The notes under the pieces were generated by a model. The model did not search any database and was not told the DNA's origin. It worked only from the letters and a program-made list of their open reading frames with translations. Both the position numbers and the translations under genes were made by a program. A DNA stretch of 64,000 nucleotides from Desulfovibrio fairfieldensis. GTDB lineage: Bacteria > Desulfobacterota > Desulfovibrionia > Desulfovibrionales > Desulfovibrionaceae. How positions within the stretch are numbered: position 1 is the stretch's first letter; each line of letters opens with the position of its first letter. Shown here one piece after another: positions 1-9,019 of this stretch. The stretch lies in contig NZ_CP014229.1 in NCBI RefSeq assembly GCF_001553605.1, positions 2,136,501 to 2,200,500 on the forward strand. Reading direction: 5' to 3'.

Positions 1-1151
1 AGTTGCTGCAGGCGGCCGAAGTCTCCCCGCACCCGCTCGTGCGCAACATCCGCCCGCACCGCAAGAGTGTGCCCTTTCTCCTTCACCAGAGAACCGCAGA
101 CATCCAGCACGTTGCGCACAAGCTCGGCCAGTTCCATTTCCTCCGCCGCAAGGCGCATCTGACCGCTCTCGATCTTTGACATGTCCAGCACTTCATTGAT
201 CAGATTGAGCAAGTGCCTGCCGGAGGTCTGAATCTTTTTCAAACACTCTCCGGCGCCGCGCGGATCGTTCAGCCGGGTTCCGGCGATATCGGCCATGCCG
301 AGAATGGCGTTCAGGGGCGTGCGGATGTCATGGGACATCCGGGAAAGAAAGTCCGTCTTGGCCCGGTCGGCCGCTCTGGCGGCGCGGCAGGCGTCTTCCA
401 GGGCTTTCTGCTGGAGCTCCTGGCGGGCCTTGATTTCCGTAATGTCAATGCCCACACTGTAAAAAGAGGGGATGCCGTCCGCGCTGGCAGCCGCATCTTC
501 GTAACGGAAAGTCGCGGTCAGTATGCGCACCTCGCCTCTGCGTGTCACAACGCGCATTTCCGTACTGGCGGTCTTGCCGCTTTCGCGCAACGCGGCTTTC
601 AGTTCCCCGATTTTGCCCTGATCGTCCGGATGCACATAGGAAGTCCGGCCCTGCAATTCCTGCGCGAATTGTTCGTCCGTATAGCCGAGAATCTCCAGAA
701 ACCGGCCCCCGTACCAGAGAATGGTGCGGCCGTCCCTGGCGTCCACCCGGATGATGCCGCCGGGCAGGCTTTGCAGAATCGAATCCCGCTGGCGCTCATG
801 GCCGGCAATGGCCCGCCTGTAGCCGGAGACGTCCGTGGCGAACTCGATGCGGGCGTTCCGGCCGTTCCAGCGGACCTTCCTGTCTTTCAACAGCAAGGTC
901 CGCTGGAGGCGAGGATTGTAAAATTCCCACTCATAAAAGCCGGATTCGTTCAGGTACGTGTTGGTGCAAAAGGGGCAGGGCGCATCCCGGCCTTGCAGCA
1001 CCTCGTAGCAGCGCGGACGACGGGACAGCGCGGCCTCGTCCAGACTAAAGAGCTCACGGCCGGCCTTATTCATATAGAGCAGCTCATGGCTGTCCATGTC
1101 GCTGACATAGACTATGCCGTCATACTCTTCCAGCATCCAGCTCAGATCCAT
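1..1151 (-). CDS. PAS-domain sensor histidine kinase (C-terminal part outside window)
   Basis: Cytoplasmic sensor kinase; only the first 383 or so codons are present and the frame is open to the window edge. The start at 1151 is the first ATG after an in-frame stop. The first PAS-like domain (about residues 1-110) carries a Cys48...Cys59-Pro-Phe-Cys62 motif common in PAS proteins of anaerobes. A second PAS domain follows (about 125-240), then a HisKA dimerisation helix with the phospho-acceptor His in SHDIRTPLN (His274). The reading ends in the beginning of the ATPase domain. No membrane segment is visible, so it probably senses an internal signal. Partner regulator and ligand cannot be told from this window. 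Confidence 0.85.
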   Translation of the reverse strand, partial: MDLSWMLEEYDGIVYVSDMDSHELLYMNKAGRELFSLDEAALSRRPRCYEVLQGRDAPCPFCTNTYLNESGFYEWEFYNPRLQRTLLLKDRKVRWNGRNARIEFATDVSGYRRAIAGHERQRDSILQSLPGGIIRVDARDGRTILWYGGRFLEILGYTDEQFAQELQGRTSYVHPDDQGKIGELKAALRESGKTASTEMRVVTRRGEVRILTATFRYEDAAASADGIPSFYSVGIDITEIKARQELQQKALEDACRAARAADRAKTDFLSRMSHDIRTPLNAILGMADIAGTRLNDPRGAGECLKKIQTSGRHLLNLINEVLDMSKIESGQMRLAAEEMELAELVRNVLDVCGSLVKEKGHTLAVRADVAHERVRGDFGRLQQ

Positions 1152-1347
1152 CCCATACCCCGTTGCTCCACTACCATAACCACTAAAACTTCATTTTACG
1201 TTTCACGTGGTAAGGTCGCTTCGCCGAAAACGCGATTTTCAGCCCGCTCACGGCATTTCCGCCGCCGCGCCGAGCTCGCGCCCGGCGGCGATACTGCCGT
1301 GCAGTCTTAAGCATTACACGGCGGCAGACAGGGCCGCAACCCCGGCC

Positions 1348-2370
1348 TTACTTTTTCTCGAAGGACAGCGGCTCTTCAGCCAGAGTAGCCACCATCACGG
1401 CTTTGATGGTGTGCATCCGGTTTTCCGCCTCTTCAAAGGCCATATTGCGGCCGGATTCAAAAACGGCGTCGTCCACTTCCATGCATTCGATGCCGAAGCG
1501 CCGGTAGATGTCCTCGCCCACTGTGGTGTCCCGATTGTGGAAAGCGGGCAGGCAGTGCAGAAACTTGCAATCCGGATTGCCCGTCTTGTCCATGACGGCC
1601 ATGTCCACGCGGTAGGGGGCAAGCAGTTTGATGCGTTCTTTCCAGACCTCGTCGGGCTCACCCATGGAGACCCAGACGTCGGTATAGAGAAAATCGCAGT
1701 CCTTGACGCCCTCTTCCACGCTTTCGGTACGCGTGATTTCAGCCCCGGTGCTCCGGGCGATATGCCTCGCCATTTCAAAAACCTCGTCCGAGGTCCAGAG
1801 CTCCCTGGGGGCCACGGAACGGAAATCCACGCCCAGCATGGCCGAGCCGATCATCAGGGAATTGCCCATATTGTAACGGGCGTCGCCCAGATACGCCAGG
1901 CTCTGCCGGTTCAAGGGCTTGGAGCAGCATTCGCGCATGGTCAGCATGTCGGCCAGCAACTGGGTGGGATGCCATTCATTGGTCAGGCCGTTCCAGACCG
2001 GCACGGAGGCATATTCGGCCAGAGCCTCCACGCGGCTCTGTTCATAGCCCCGGTATTCGATGCCGTCAAAAAAACGTGACAGCACGCGGGCCGTGTCGGC
2101 CAGAGATTCCTTTTTGCCCATCTGCGAGCCGGACGGCCCCAGATAGGTGACGTGCGCGCCCTGATCATGGGCGGCCACCTCAAAGGAGCAGCGGGTACGC
2201 GTGGAATCCTTTTCAAAAAGGATCACGATGTTTTTGTCCCGCATGAATTTGGGCTCGCGGCGGGCCTTTTTGGCCGCTTTGAGTTCAGCCGCCAGATTCA
2301 GAAGATAGGTCAGATCTTCCGGGGTGAAGTCGATTTCCTTCAGAAAATCCCTCTGCTCCAGTCTGTTCAT
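1348..2370 (-). CDS. argF: Ornithine carbamoyltransferase
   Basis: Transfers the carbamoyl group of carbamoyl phosphate to ornithine, giving citrulline in arginine synthesis (cytoplasm). At 340 residues it is the normal family length. The carbamoyl-phosphate site STRTR is at residues 56-60, the HPTQ motif at 134-137 and the ornithine-loop FLHCLP at 272-277. The sequence follows the E. coli ArgI/ArgF pattern along its whole length. GGAGCAGAGC precedes the ATG. It lies just downstream of, and on the same strand as, an N-acetylglutamate synthase-like gene, but a terminator hairpin separates the two. A catabolic (arcB) role is possible because no other arc or arg genes are visible. Confidence 0.93.
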   Translation of the reverse strand: MNRLEQRDFLKEIDFTPEDLTYLLNLAAELKAAKKARREPKFMRDKNIVILFEKDSTRTRCSFEVAAHDQGAHVTYLGPSGSQMGKKESLADTARVLSRFFDGIEYRGYEQSRVEALAEYASVPVWNGLTNEWHPTQLLADMLTMRECCSKPLNRQSLAYLGDARYNMGNSLMIGSAMLGVDFRSVAPRELWTSDEVFEMARHIARSTGAEITRTESVEEGVKDCDFLYTDVWVSMGEPDEVWKERIKLLAPYRVDMAVMDKTGNPDCKFLHCLPAFHNRDTTVGEDIYRRFGIECMEVDDAVFESGRNMAFEEAENRMHTIKAVMVATLAEEPLSFEKK

Positions 2371-2408
2371 GCTCTGCTCCGGCCCATACGGGCATGGGAA
2401 TTAGGGTG

Positions 2409-2436
2409 AAAAACGAAAGCGGGGGCAGAGCCCCCG
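2409..2436 (-). terminator. Rho-independent terminator of the GNAT gene
   Basis: On the minus strand GGGGGC-TCT-GCCCCC (2421-2435) is followed by GCTTTCGTTTTTC. It lies between the stop of the GNAT gene and the start of argF, so the two arginine genes are probably separate transcripts or partly coupled by read-through. Confidence 0.7.
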
Positions 2437-2483
2437 GCGGCATGCGAACAAAGCGTCCCCGGCGCGCCGGGCGCCCGTGACCG

Positions 2484-3032
2484 TCAAAGCGTGCGGATCA
2501 TGCCGATTTCGTCACATCGGTAAAATTTCGGGCACTTGCTGCACTCCACCCAGACCACAGGGGGCAGGCTTTCCCGTTGAAATTCCTGGAAGCCGCAATT
2601 GCTGAAGAAAGATTCGGCCAGGGTGAACACAAAGACCCTGGGAATGCCCAGACGGCGGCAGCGCTCCACCAGCGCGTCCACCAGCCGCTTGCCCAGGCCC
2701 TGGTTCTGGCAGGCCTGATGCACGGCAATGGAGCGGATTTCCGCCAGATCCTCCCAGAGCACGTGCAGGGAACCGCAGGCCACCACGGTTTCCCGCCCGT
2801 CGTCCGACGCCGGGGCCGTTGCCACCATATAGTCCTGGATATGCTGGTACAGATATTGCGGCCCCCGCGCCAACATGACGTTGGAGGAGGCATACTGGTT
2901 GATCAGGGCCGACATGCCGTGTACGTCTCCCACCCGGGCGGAGCGGATTTCCAGAGCGGACGCGTCGCTGATGCGCACGTCGGGGACAATGACGGTATCC
3001 CCGGCGTCAAAGCGTGGAATGGCTATAGGCAT
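2484..3032 (-). CDS. GNAT N-acetyltransferase, probable short N-acetylglutamate synthase
   Basis: Predicted to acetylate glutamate with acetyl-CoA, the first step of arginine synthesis. It is a single GNAT domain of 182 residues with no amino-acid-kinase domain, as in the short ArgA-type enzymes of sulfate reducers. The acetyl-CoA loop NQGLGKRL lies at residues 110-117 after a typical beta4 strand, and GIPRVFVFT follows. A short C-terminal cysteine cluster (Cys164, Cys167, Cys173) could bind a metal. The adjacent argF supports the arginine assignment, but GNAT substrate specificity cannot be read from sequence alone. Confidence 0.75.
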   Translation of the reverse strand: MPIAIPRFDAGDTVIVPDVRISDASALEIRSARVGDVHGMSALINQYASSNVMLARGPQYLYQHIQDYMVATAPASDDGRETVVACGSLHVLWEDLAEIRSIAVHQACQNQGLGKRLVDALVERCRRLGIPRVFVFTLAESFFSNCGFQEFQRESLPPVVWVECSKCPKFYRCDEIGMIRTL

Positions 3033-3130
3033 TATTGTTGTTACCTGTCGCTGTTTGCGGCCCGCCGCACGGCACGGCCGTGGCGGCGCGGCCCGTGTTG
3101 TTCGCCGCGTACTTAGGCACAGCCCTCATT

Positions 3131-3277
3131 AGGGCCTGTTAACGCTATGCCTTTTTGCCCTCCTGCCGCGTCAGATTTCACCTGCTTTTTCGGTCGAGTA
3201 CCAGAAGAGTACACTCCCTCAAAGCAGGTTTATCTTCCTTGCAGGCGAACAAAAATTCTATAGTGTTAACAGACCCT
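3131..3277. repeat. 147-bp imperfect palindromic element (MITE-like)
   Basis: The gene-free stretch 3033-3438 holds an element bounded by AGGGCCTGTTAACGCTAT (3131-3148) and ATAGTGTTAACAGACCCT (3260-3277), which are inverted with 16 of 18 positions matching. A nested 9-bp inverted pair ACCTGCTTT (3180-3188) / AAAGCAGGT (3221-3229) lies inside, with a GAGTAC repeat at the centre. It encodes no protein of note. It could be a miniature inverted-repeat element or a conserved structured intergenic repeat. I see nothing else in this gap. Confidence 0.45.
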
Positions 3278-3438
3278 AGAGCGCCTGCTGTAAAGCCGCC
3301 TTTTTCCGTACAGCGGCGTTGCAAAAAAGAAATTGACCTCGCGGTATGTTCAATACAGCTTCGTCCAATTTCTCCTTTGCGCCTTGCTGTCCGAAAAAAT
3401 TCAGCTTTTCGCGGACGACGTTTTAATAAGGGCTGAGC

Positions 3439-5706
3439 CTAGTTCTGAGCCAAGGGCATGGCCCGGTCGCCCAGGCTGTCCAGCAGGGCTTCGAAGTCCG
3501 CTTCGGGCATGGGCCGGGCAAAGACATAGCCCTGCACCAGGTTGCAGCCCTTGGCCCGCAAAAATTCCACCTGTTCGGCGCTCTCCACCCCTTCGGCTAC
3601 GGTACGGATGCTCAGTTGCTGCGCCATGGCAATGACATTGGAAACCACGATGCGCTCGCGCTTGAGATCCTGGCTTTTGCGCAAAAACAGCAGATCCAGC
3701 TTGAGCACGTCAATGGGCAGCTCCTTGAGCACATTGAGCGAGGAAAAACCCGCGCCGAAATCATCCAGAGAGCAGCGGAAGCCGCGTTTCTGCAATTCCA
3801 GCACCAGCTCCCGGAAGCGTTCGTCAAACAGGGCCAACGATTCCGTGCACTCCAGCTCCAGCAGGCCGTCGGGAATAGCGTAGCGCTCTTTGATATTACT
3901 GTAATACTGGAGGAAATCGTCCTGCATGATGCTCAGGCGCGAAACATTCACCGCGATGTTCAGCGGCTCCTTGCCGCTTCTGATGCGCTGCTGCAGCCAG
4001 GCGCAGGCCTGGGAGAACATATAGCGGTCAAGCTGGACGATGAAGCCGTTGCGCTCGAAGAGCGGAATGAAGTCGCACGGCGGCACCAGACGGTCGCCGT
4101 CAAGCCAGCGCGCCAGCACTTCCGCGCCGTGGACGCAATTGCCGTTCTGGATGTCCACCTTGGGTTGGAAATAGAGCTTGAACTGGCTCCCGCGCAGGGC
4201 GTTCTCCATCCGGCTCTCGATATCCAGCTGACGCAGGGCCAGGCCGCGCATGTCCTCGGAGTAGAACACGCACGTGTCGGAACGTCCTTCCTTGGCCACG
4301 CGCAGGGCGATATTGGCGCGGTTGAGCATGTCCATGAAAGAGAGCTCTCCGCTCCCGGCCGTATCCGTGCCGTAGACGCCCACATGCAACACCAGGGGGA
4401 AGGCGCGCGAAAGCCGGGCCGCATCGTTTTCAATCCGTTTGCAGAGGCGCTGGAACTCCCGGGAGAACTCCTCCCGGTCGCGCATGGGCCGGATGCCCGC
4501 GAACTTGTCCGCCGAGACCCGGCAGCAGAGGGACAAGGGGCCGTCGCAGGCCGCCAGCAACCCGGCGATGCGCACCAGTTCCCTGTCGCCCATCTCATAG
4601 CCGAACATTTCGTTGTAAAACTTGAAATTCTTGATGTCCGCGTACCAGATGGCGAAAATCTGATCCGGATTGTGCCGCACCAGGGAGGAAGCGTCCATTT
4701 TGAGCCGGTTGGCGTTGCGCGCCCCGGTCAGGGGGTCCACAAAGGCCAGGCGCTCAAGTTCGCCGCGATACCTGTTGCTGATGACGCGGACGCGCCAGAG
4801 CAGAAAGAAGGAAAGCAGCAGGGCCAGGCCGATGATCACGCAGATGCTGAACAGCAGCGCGTTGGGAGCCAGCGTCAGGGCCGCCGCGGGCACGGTGCAG
4901 AACAAAAACCAGTTGTTGACGTCCAGAGGTTCGTACGCGGCGAAATACTTCTTGCCGTCCGCAATGTAGAAAAAAACGCCGCGCCGGTGGTCCCGCAGAT
5001 TTTCCAGCACCTGTTCCCGCTTGGTGTCTTCCAGGGAGCCGAGGCGGAAAATATCCCCCTCCCGGCCACCGATCACGGCCCCGCCGGAAGAGGCCCGCAG
5101 GACATACGCGCCGCTCCCGTCAATGAGCGACGACACGCCCTGATTGTCGAACAGGGAAATGCCGAGAATATTCAGAAAAATATCCGCCGCATTGACGGCC
5201 ACAAGCACGCCGCTGACCCCGTTTTCAGCATATACGGGCACCGCGCAGTAGACCACCGCGCCGGGGCCGAGGGAATTCCGGCGCACTCCGGAAAGCGCGG
5301 GCTCGCCCGCGAGGGCCTTCTGGAAAAAAGGCTCGTCGGCCAGATTCACATTCCGGTGCAGGTCCCCGCTGATGTCCACGAGGTCCACACTGCCGTCGGG
5401 CTTGGCCAGGCCCATGCGCAAAAAGGCGTTATTGTCATTGACTTCCTTCAGGACGGGAAGAATTTCTTTCTCCGGCACATGGCCGAGACTGACGGCCACG
5501 CCTCGCAGAGTCTGGAAATCCAACGCGATCTGGCGCTGAAACAGCGTACGCAGCTGACTGACGGTGTCATACAAATAAAGCGCGTTTTCCCGCTCGTTCT
5601 GCAAACTTACCTGACGCAGCAAAATCAGACCGCAGACGAGGAAAATTCCGCCGATCAGAAAACCCATCGCGTAGGTGCGTTTGATTTGTTCGGAACTGCT
5701 GAGCAC
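3439..5706 (-). CDS. Membrane sensor with GGDEF (degenerate) and EAL domains
   Basis: Predicted cyclic-di-GMP phosphodiesterase of 755 residues. The N-terminal helix (about 14-31) and a second helix (about 278-305) enclose a periplasmic Cache-like sensor domain. The GGDEF domain (about 320-480) reads SADKF where GGDEF is expected, so cyclase activity is probably lost. The EAL domain (about 500-745) keeps its key groups: EVL for EAL, NVSR, ELECTES, DDFGAGFSS, KLD, EGVE and QGY. It starts with GTG at 5706 and is monocistronic. I infer that the degenerate GGDEF is structural or regulatory and that the protein lowers c-di-GMP in response to an external ligand. Confidence 0.88.
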   Translation of the reverse strand: MLSSSEQIKRTYAMGFLIGGIFLVCGLILLRQVSLQNERENALYLYDTVSQLRTLFQRQIALDFQTLRGVAVSLGHVPEKEILPVLKEVNDNNAFLRMGLAKPDGSVDLVDISGDLHRNVNLADEPFFQKALAGEPALSGVRRNSLGPGAVVYCAVPVYAENGVSGVLVAVNAADIFLNILGISLFDNQGVSSLIDGSGAYVLRASSGGAVIGGREGDIFRLGSLEDTKREQVLENLRDHRRGVFFYIADGKKYFAAYEPLDVNNWFLFCTVPAAALTLAPNALLFSICVIIGLALLLSFFLLWRVRVISNRYRGELERLAFVDPLTGARNANRLKMDASSLVRHNPDQIFAIWYADIKNFKFYNEMFGYEMGDRELVRIAGLLAACDGPLSLCCRVSADKFAGIRPMRDREEFSREFQRLCKRIENDAARLSRAFPLVLHVGVYGTDTAGSGELSFMDMLNRANIALRVAKEGRSDTCVFYSEDMRGLALRQLDIESRMENALRGSQFKLYFQPKVDIQNGNCVHGAEVLARWLDGDRLVPPCDFIPLFERNGFIVQLDRYMFSQACAWLQQRIRSGKEPLNIAVNVSRLSIMQDDFLQYYSNIKERYAIPDGLLELECTESLALFDERFRELVLELQKRGFRCSLDDFGAGFSSLNVLKELPIDVLKLDLLFLRKSQDLKRERIVVSNVIAMAQQLSIRTVAEGVESAEQVEFLRAKGCNLVQGYVFARPMPEADFEALLDSLGDRAMPLAQN

Positions 5707-5870
5707 TGCTTCTCACCCGAAAAATACGTTTCTAAACAATTAGCGTAGCTTTTTTCCATGAACATCTCAAGTCCGCAGGGTCGCATTTTCCAAAGGCGGC
5801 CAAAATGCCGTTGCCGCTCGTATGCTTTACGGCTATGCTGCGTGCAGCAGTCGCGGTAAGGAGGAACGGC

Positions 5871-7301
5871 ATGCGCGCCCTGCATCTCTTTTTTTTCACC
5901 TTGGCCTGCGCCTTTTTTTTCAGTTCTCCGGCAGCCGAAGCCGTTGAGGACGGCGACGCCCGGCTGCTCAAAATAGTAGCCCTGTCCAGGCACGGCGTAC
6001 GTTCGCCCACCCAGGACATGAAAACCCTGTCCGTCTGGAGCGCCCGTCTCTGGCCGCACTGGCCGGTGGAGCGCGGGCACCTGACGCCGCGCGGGGCGCG
6101 GCTGGTCACCGCTATGTGGGCGGATCTGCGCGGTGTGCTGCTCAATCACGGCCTGCTGCCGGATGCGCTTTGCCCTCCACCGGGCGCGGTTTTCGTGCGC
6201 GCCGACACGGACCAGCGCACCAGGGCCACGGCACGGGCGCTGCTTGACGGCCTGGGTCCGGACTGCGCGCAGGGCTATGCCGTGGCCGACGCCGGGCCCG
6301 ATCCCCTTTTCCATCCGGTCAAGGCCGGCCTGTTCGCCTTTGATCCCGCGGCCACGGCCACGGACGTTCTGAATACGACTGACGGCGGCCTGGAGCAGCT
6401 GCAGGAGGATTTCGCCGGTCCGCTGGCCCTCATCGACCAGCTGAGCGCGCCGCCTTCGCCCGAGCTGTGCAGCCGTTTCGGCCTGTCGCCGCAATGCCGT
6501 CTTTCCGATCTCCCCAATGCTGTGAGCGTCTCGCCGGAAGGCCGTAGTGTGGCCCTTGTCGGGGGCCTGGGCATTGCCTCCAGCCTGGCGGAGATCTTTC
6601 TGCTGGAGTACGGGCAATGGCCCGGCAGCGACGCCGGTTGGGGCCAGGTGGACGGCAAGACCTTGAGCCAGGTGCTGCCCGTGCACAGCCGCGTTTTCGA
6701 CGTGGTCAACCGCACGCCCCTGGTGGCCTGGGCGCGCGGCTCGTCCCTGCTCACGGAAATGACCGCCGCCCTGACGGGCGCGCATTATGACCAGCGCCTC
6801 AACGCGGCCTCCCTGGTGGTGTTCATGGGGCACGACACCAATATTGCCAATCTGGGCGGCCTGCTGGGCGTCAACTGGCAGGCCGAAAGCTATCCCCCCA
6901 ATGACATTCCCCCGGCGGGCGTCTTGTTTCTGGAACTCTGGGGCCGGGGGGACAAGCGGGAAGTGCGGGTGCGGTTTTACGCCCAGCCGCTGGAGGCGTT
7001 GCACGCGCCTTTTGACGGAGAATACTCGCCCCTTGCCGCCGTTCTGGCGTTGCGGAAGGACGCGGTCAGTCCTGCCCGGTCTCCGGACGCTCGGAGCGCC
7101 GCTCAGAACGAACCGGAAGCGTCGGCCGATCCGCGCCGACATGCGCCGGTGGCCGCACGGGTCAGCGCGCCGCCCGTGGTGGGCGAAGCCCGCTTTGAAC
7201 TCAGCGACTTCACGCGCTTGGTACGCGACAAAACCGCAGGCGCGCCGCTGGCCCCGCAGCAGGTTCCCCGGCTGCATCTGGTCAGGGACGCTGCGGAATG
7301 A
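5871..7301 (+). CDS. Secreted histidine acid phosphatase
   Basis: Periplasmic phosphomonoesterase of the histidine acid phosphatase (branch 2) family. RHGVRSP at residues 40-46 holds the nucleophilic histidine, and the proton-donor HD motif is at 321-322 (MGHDTN). The start chosen is the ATG at 5871: it has GGAGG nine bases upstream and opens a clear signal peptide (charged MR, a Phe/Leu-rich core, Ala-x-Ala cleavage near residue 24). An upstream in-frame ATG at 5805 lacks both. The C-terminal 80 or so residues are a low-complexity extension before a final conserved block. Substrate is unknown (phytate, glucose phosphate or nucleotide phosphates are all known in the family). Confidence 0.88.
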   Translation: MRALHLFFFTLACAFFFSSPAAEAVEDGDARLLKIVALSRHGVRSPTQDMKTLSVWSARLWPHWPVERGHLTPRGARLVTAMWADLRGVLLNHGLLPDALCPPPGAVFVRADTDQRTRATARALLDGLGPDCAQGYAVADAGPDPLFHPVKAGLFAFDPAATATDVLNTTDGGLEQLQEDFAGPLALIDQLSAPPSPELCSRFGLSPQCRLSDLPNAVSVSPEGRSVALVGGLGIASSLAEIFLLEYGQWPGSDAGWGQVDGKTLSQVLPVHSRVFDVVNRTPLVAWARGSSLLTEMTAALTGAHYDQRLNAASLVVFMGHDTNIANLGGLLGVNWQAESYPPNDIPPAGVLFLELWGRGDKREVRVRFYAQPLEALHAPFDGEYSPLAAVLALRKDAVSPARSPDARSAAQNEPEASADPRRHAPVAARVSAPPVVGEARFELSDFTRLVRDKTAGAPLAPQQVPRLHLVRDAAE

Positions 7302-7309
7302 TTCCACTG

Positions 7310-7335
7310 AAAGGACGCCGTTTGCGCCGTCCTTT
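7310..7335 (+). terminator. Hairpin after the phosphatase gene
   Basis: AAAGGACG...CGTCCTTT pairs across a 10-base loop nine bases after the stop codon. Only a short T run follows, so this is a weak intrinsic terminator. Confidence 0.5.
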
Positions 7336-7459
7336 CGGACACGAAGCGACTGTAGTCTGAATCGGGCCTGCTTTTTCCCGGACTGGACAAGTGCTTGTTT
7401 TTGCCATAGGGTGCTTTGCGCATCACAGTGTTGTCCGCGCTGTTTTTTATCCAGACAAA

Positions 7460-7475
7460 TGTGAAAAAAATCACA
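7460..7475. promoter_or_regulatory. CRP/FNR-family type operator in a gene-free region
   Basis: TGTGAAAAAAATCACA is a perfect TGTGA-N6-TCACA dyad, the classic CRP half-sites. It lies in the 516-bp gene-free stretch 7302-7817. That stretch also holds two other palindromes, GAAACGCGTTTC and CATTCAATGAATG, and an AT-rich segment just before the aminotransferase gene. No gene on either strand is convincing there. The site lies about 340 bp upstream of the aminotransferase start, so a regulatory role there is inference only. Confidence 0.4.
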
Positions 7476-7817
7476 GTAAAACAAAAATTCCGGTTGTTAC
7501 AGGCAGATAGTTCCAGATTGTGCATTCAATGAATGTCAACGCCAACAAAGTAATGCCCCGGGTCACGTCGGCCGGACACTGCAACGCAGGATCGAAACAA
7601 AATCCGGTCAGAGCCCGAAACGCGTTTCTGAATACGCCGGAAGGACACAGCGCGCCATCTGTCCGCGCGCTGGACACGGTTTGATGCTGTTCCGTGATTT
7701 TCTTTGGATCCATACAGCGTTATAGAATTTTTATTGCGCCTCTATAAGTATTGCTACAGTATTTGGATGGGGATTTTGAACATCCGGTGCATGCCACCCA
7801 TAAACCAGGAGCTTGAA

Positions 7818-8930
7818 ATGACCACAGTTTTCGGAGAATTGGATCACGTTCTGCTGATGGCCCCCGGCCCCAGCCCGGTCGCCCCCAATGTGCTCAAGGC
7901 CATGAGCATCCCCACGCTGGGTCATCTTGATCCCGACTGCATCAAAGTCATGGACGCCATGCAGGATCAGCTGCGCGCCGTGTGCAAAACCAAGAATGCC
8001 GTGACCTTCCCCATTTCCGGCACCGGTTCCGCCGGCATGGAAGCCACCTTCGTCAACCTGGTGGAACGCGGCGACGATGTGCTGATCGTCAACAACGGCG
8101 TGTTCTGCTCGCGCATGGTGGAAGTGGCCACGCGCCTGGGCGCGCAGGTGGACGTGGTGGAGTGCCCCTGGGGCCAGCCCATTGACCCGGCCGCCGTCAA
8201 GGCCCAGCTGGACAAGAAGCATTACAAGATTCTGGCCGCCGTGCATGCCGAAACCTCCACCGGCATCAACAACCCCATCGCCGCCATCGGCGAACTGGTC
8301 AAGAACAGCGACACCCTCTATCTGGTGGACAGCGTGGCCGGTCTGGGCGGCGTGGACATGCGCGTGGACGAATGGGGCATCGACGCCTTCTACAGCGGCT
8401 CGCAGAAATGCCTCTCCGTGCCTCCCGGACTGGCTCCCGCCTCCTTCTCCGACGCGGCCATGGAAACCATTGCCAAACGCAAGACCAAGGTGCCCAACTG
8501 GTACATGGACGTTTCCCTGATCCGCAAGTACTGGGAAGGTTCGCCCCGCGTCTATCACCACACCGCGCCCATCAACATGTACTATGCCATGCATCAGGCC
8601 CTGGACAATCTGCTGACCGAAGGCCTGGACGCCTCCTTCGCGCGCCATGTGGCCATGCATCAGCGCCTGACCGACGGCTTGGCCAAGCTCGGCTTCACGC
8701 CCTACGTCAAGGAAGGCGGGGCCCCGCAGATCAATCTCTTCCTGCCGCCCGCCGGTGTGGACGCCAATACCCTGCGCGCCTGCCTGCGCAAGGAGCACAA
8801 GATCGAAGTGGCCGGCGGCCTCGGCGATCTGGCCGGCAAGGTTATCCGCGTGGGCGTCATGGGTGAGGGGGCGCGCGAGGAACCCATCGACCGCCTGATC
8901 AACGCCATCAAGGCCTGCATCAACAAGTAA
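7818..8930 (+). CDS. Class V PLP-dependent aminotransferase (alanine-glyoxylate / serine-glyoxylate type)
   Basis: Fold-type I aminotransferase of 370 residues, the usual length for the alanine-glyoxylate/serine-pyruvate family. The N-terminal signature L-M-x-P-G-P-S-P is at about residues 13-19. The TGSAGMEA loop binds the cofactor phosphate, and the Schiff-base lysine is Lys197 in GSQKCLS. The ATG at 7818 is preceded by AGGAGC; a longer reading from 7704 has no ribosome site. It probably moves the amino group of alanine or serine to glyoxylate or pyruvate. Codon use is strongly biased, which hints at high expression. It ends in a strong terminator, so it is a single-gene transcript. Confidence 0.87.
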   Translation: MTTVFGELDHVLLMAPGPSPVAPNVLKAMSIPTLGHLDPDCIKVMDAMQDQLRAVCKTKNAVTFPISGTGSAGMEATFVNLVERGDDVLIVNNGVFCSRMVEVATRLGAQVDVVECPWGQPIDPAAVKAQLDKKHYKILAAVHAETSTGINNPIAAIGELVKNSDTLYLVDSVAGLGGVDMRVDEWGIDAFYSGSQKCLSVPPGLAPASFSDAAMETIAKRKTKVPNWYMDVSLIRKYWEGSPRVYHHTAPINMYYAMHQALDNLLTEGLDASFARHVAMHQRLTDGLAKLGFTPYVKEGGAPQINLFLPPAGVDANTLRACLRKEHKIEVAGGLGDLAGKVIRVGVMGEGAREEPIDRLINAIKACINK

Positions 8931-8959
8931 CACATCCGTTTTTCGGCTGTACATAAAAC

Positions 8960-8998
8960 GGCGGCGGCATCATGACGATGCCGCCGCCTTCCTTTTTC
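8960..8998 (+). terminator. Strong rho-independent terminator
   Basis: GGCGGCGGCATC and GATGCCGCCGCC form a 12-bp stem with a short loop, followed by TTCCTTTTTCTC. It ends the aminotransferase transcript and could also serve the converging oxidoreductase gene. Confidence 0.85.
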
Positions 8999-9019
8999 TC
9001 TGTTGAGGGCTTTCTTGGC

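Noticed and set aside
3616..5748. A 710-codon open frame on the plus strand opposite the GGDEF/EAL gene
   Set aside because: It is antisense to a gene with clear domains. High third-position GC opens many such frames. Its translation is His/Gln/Ala-rich without any motif.
5655..7484. A 609-codon minus-strand frame opposite the phosphatase gene
   Set aside because: Same shadow effect; the plus strand carries a signal peptide and the RHGxRxP and HD motifs.
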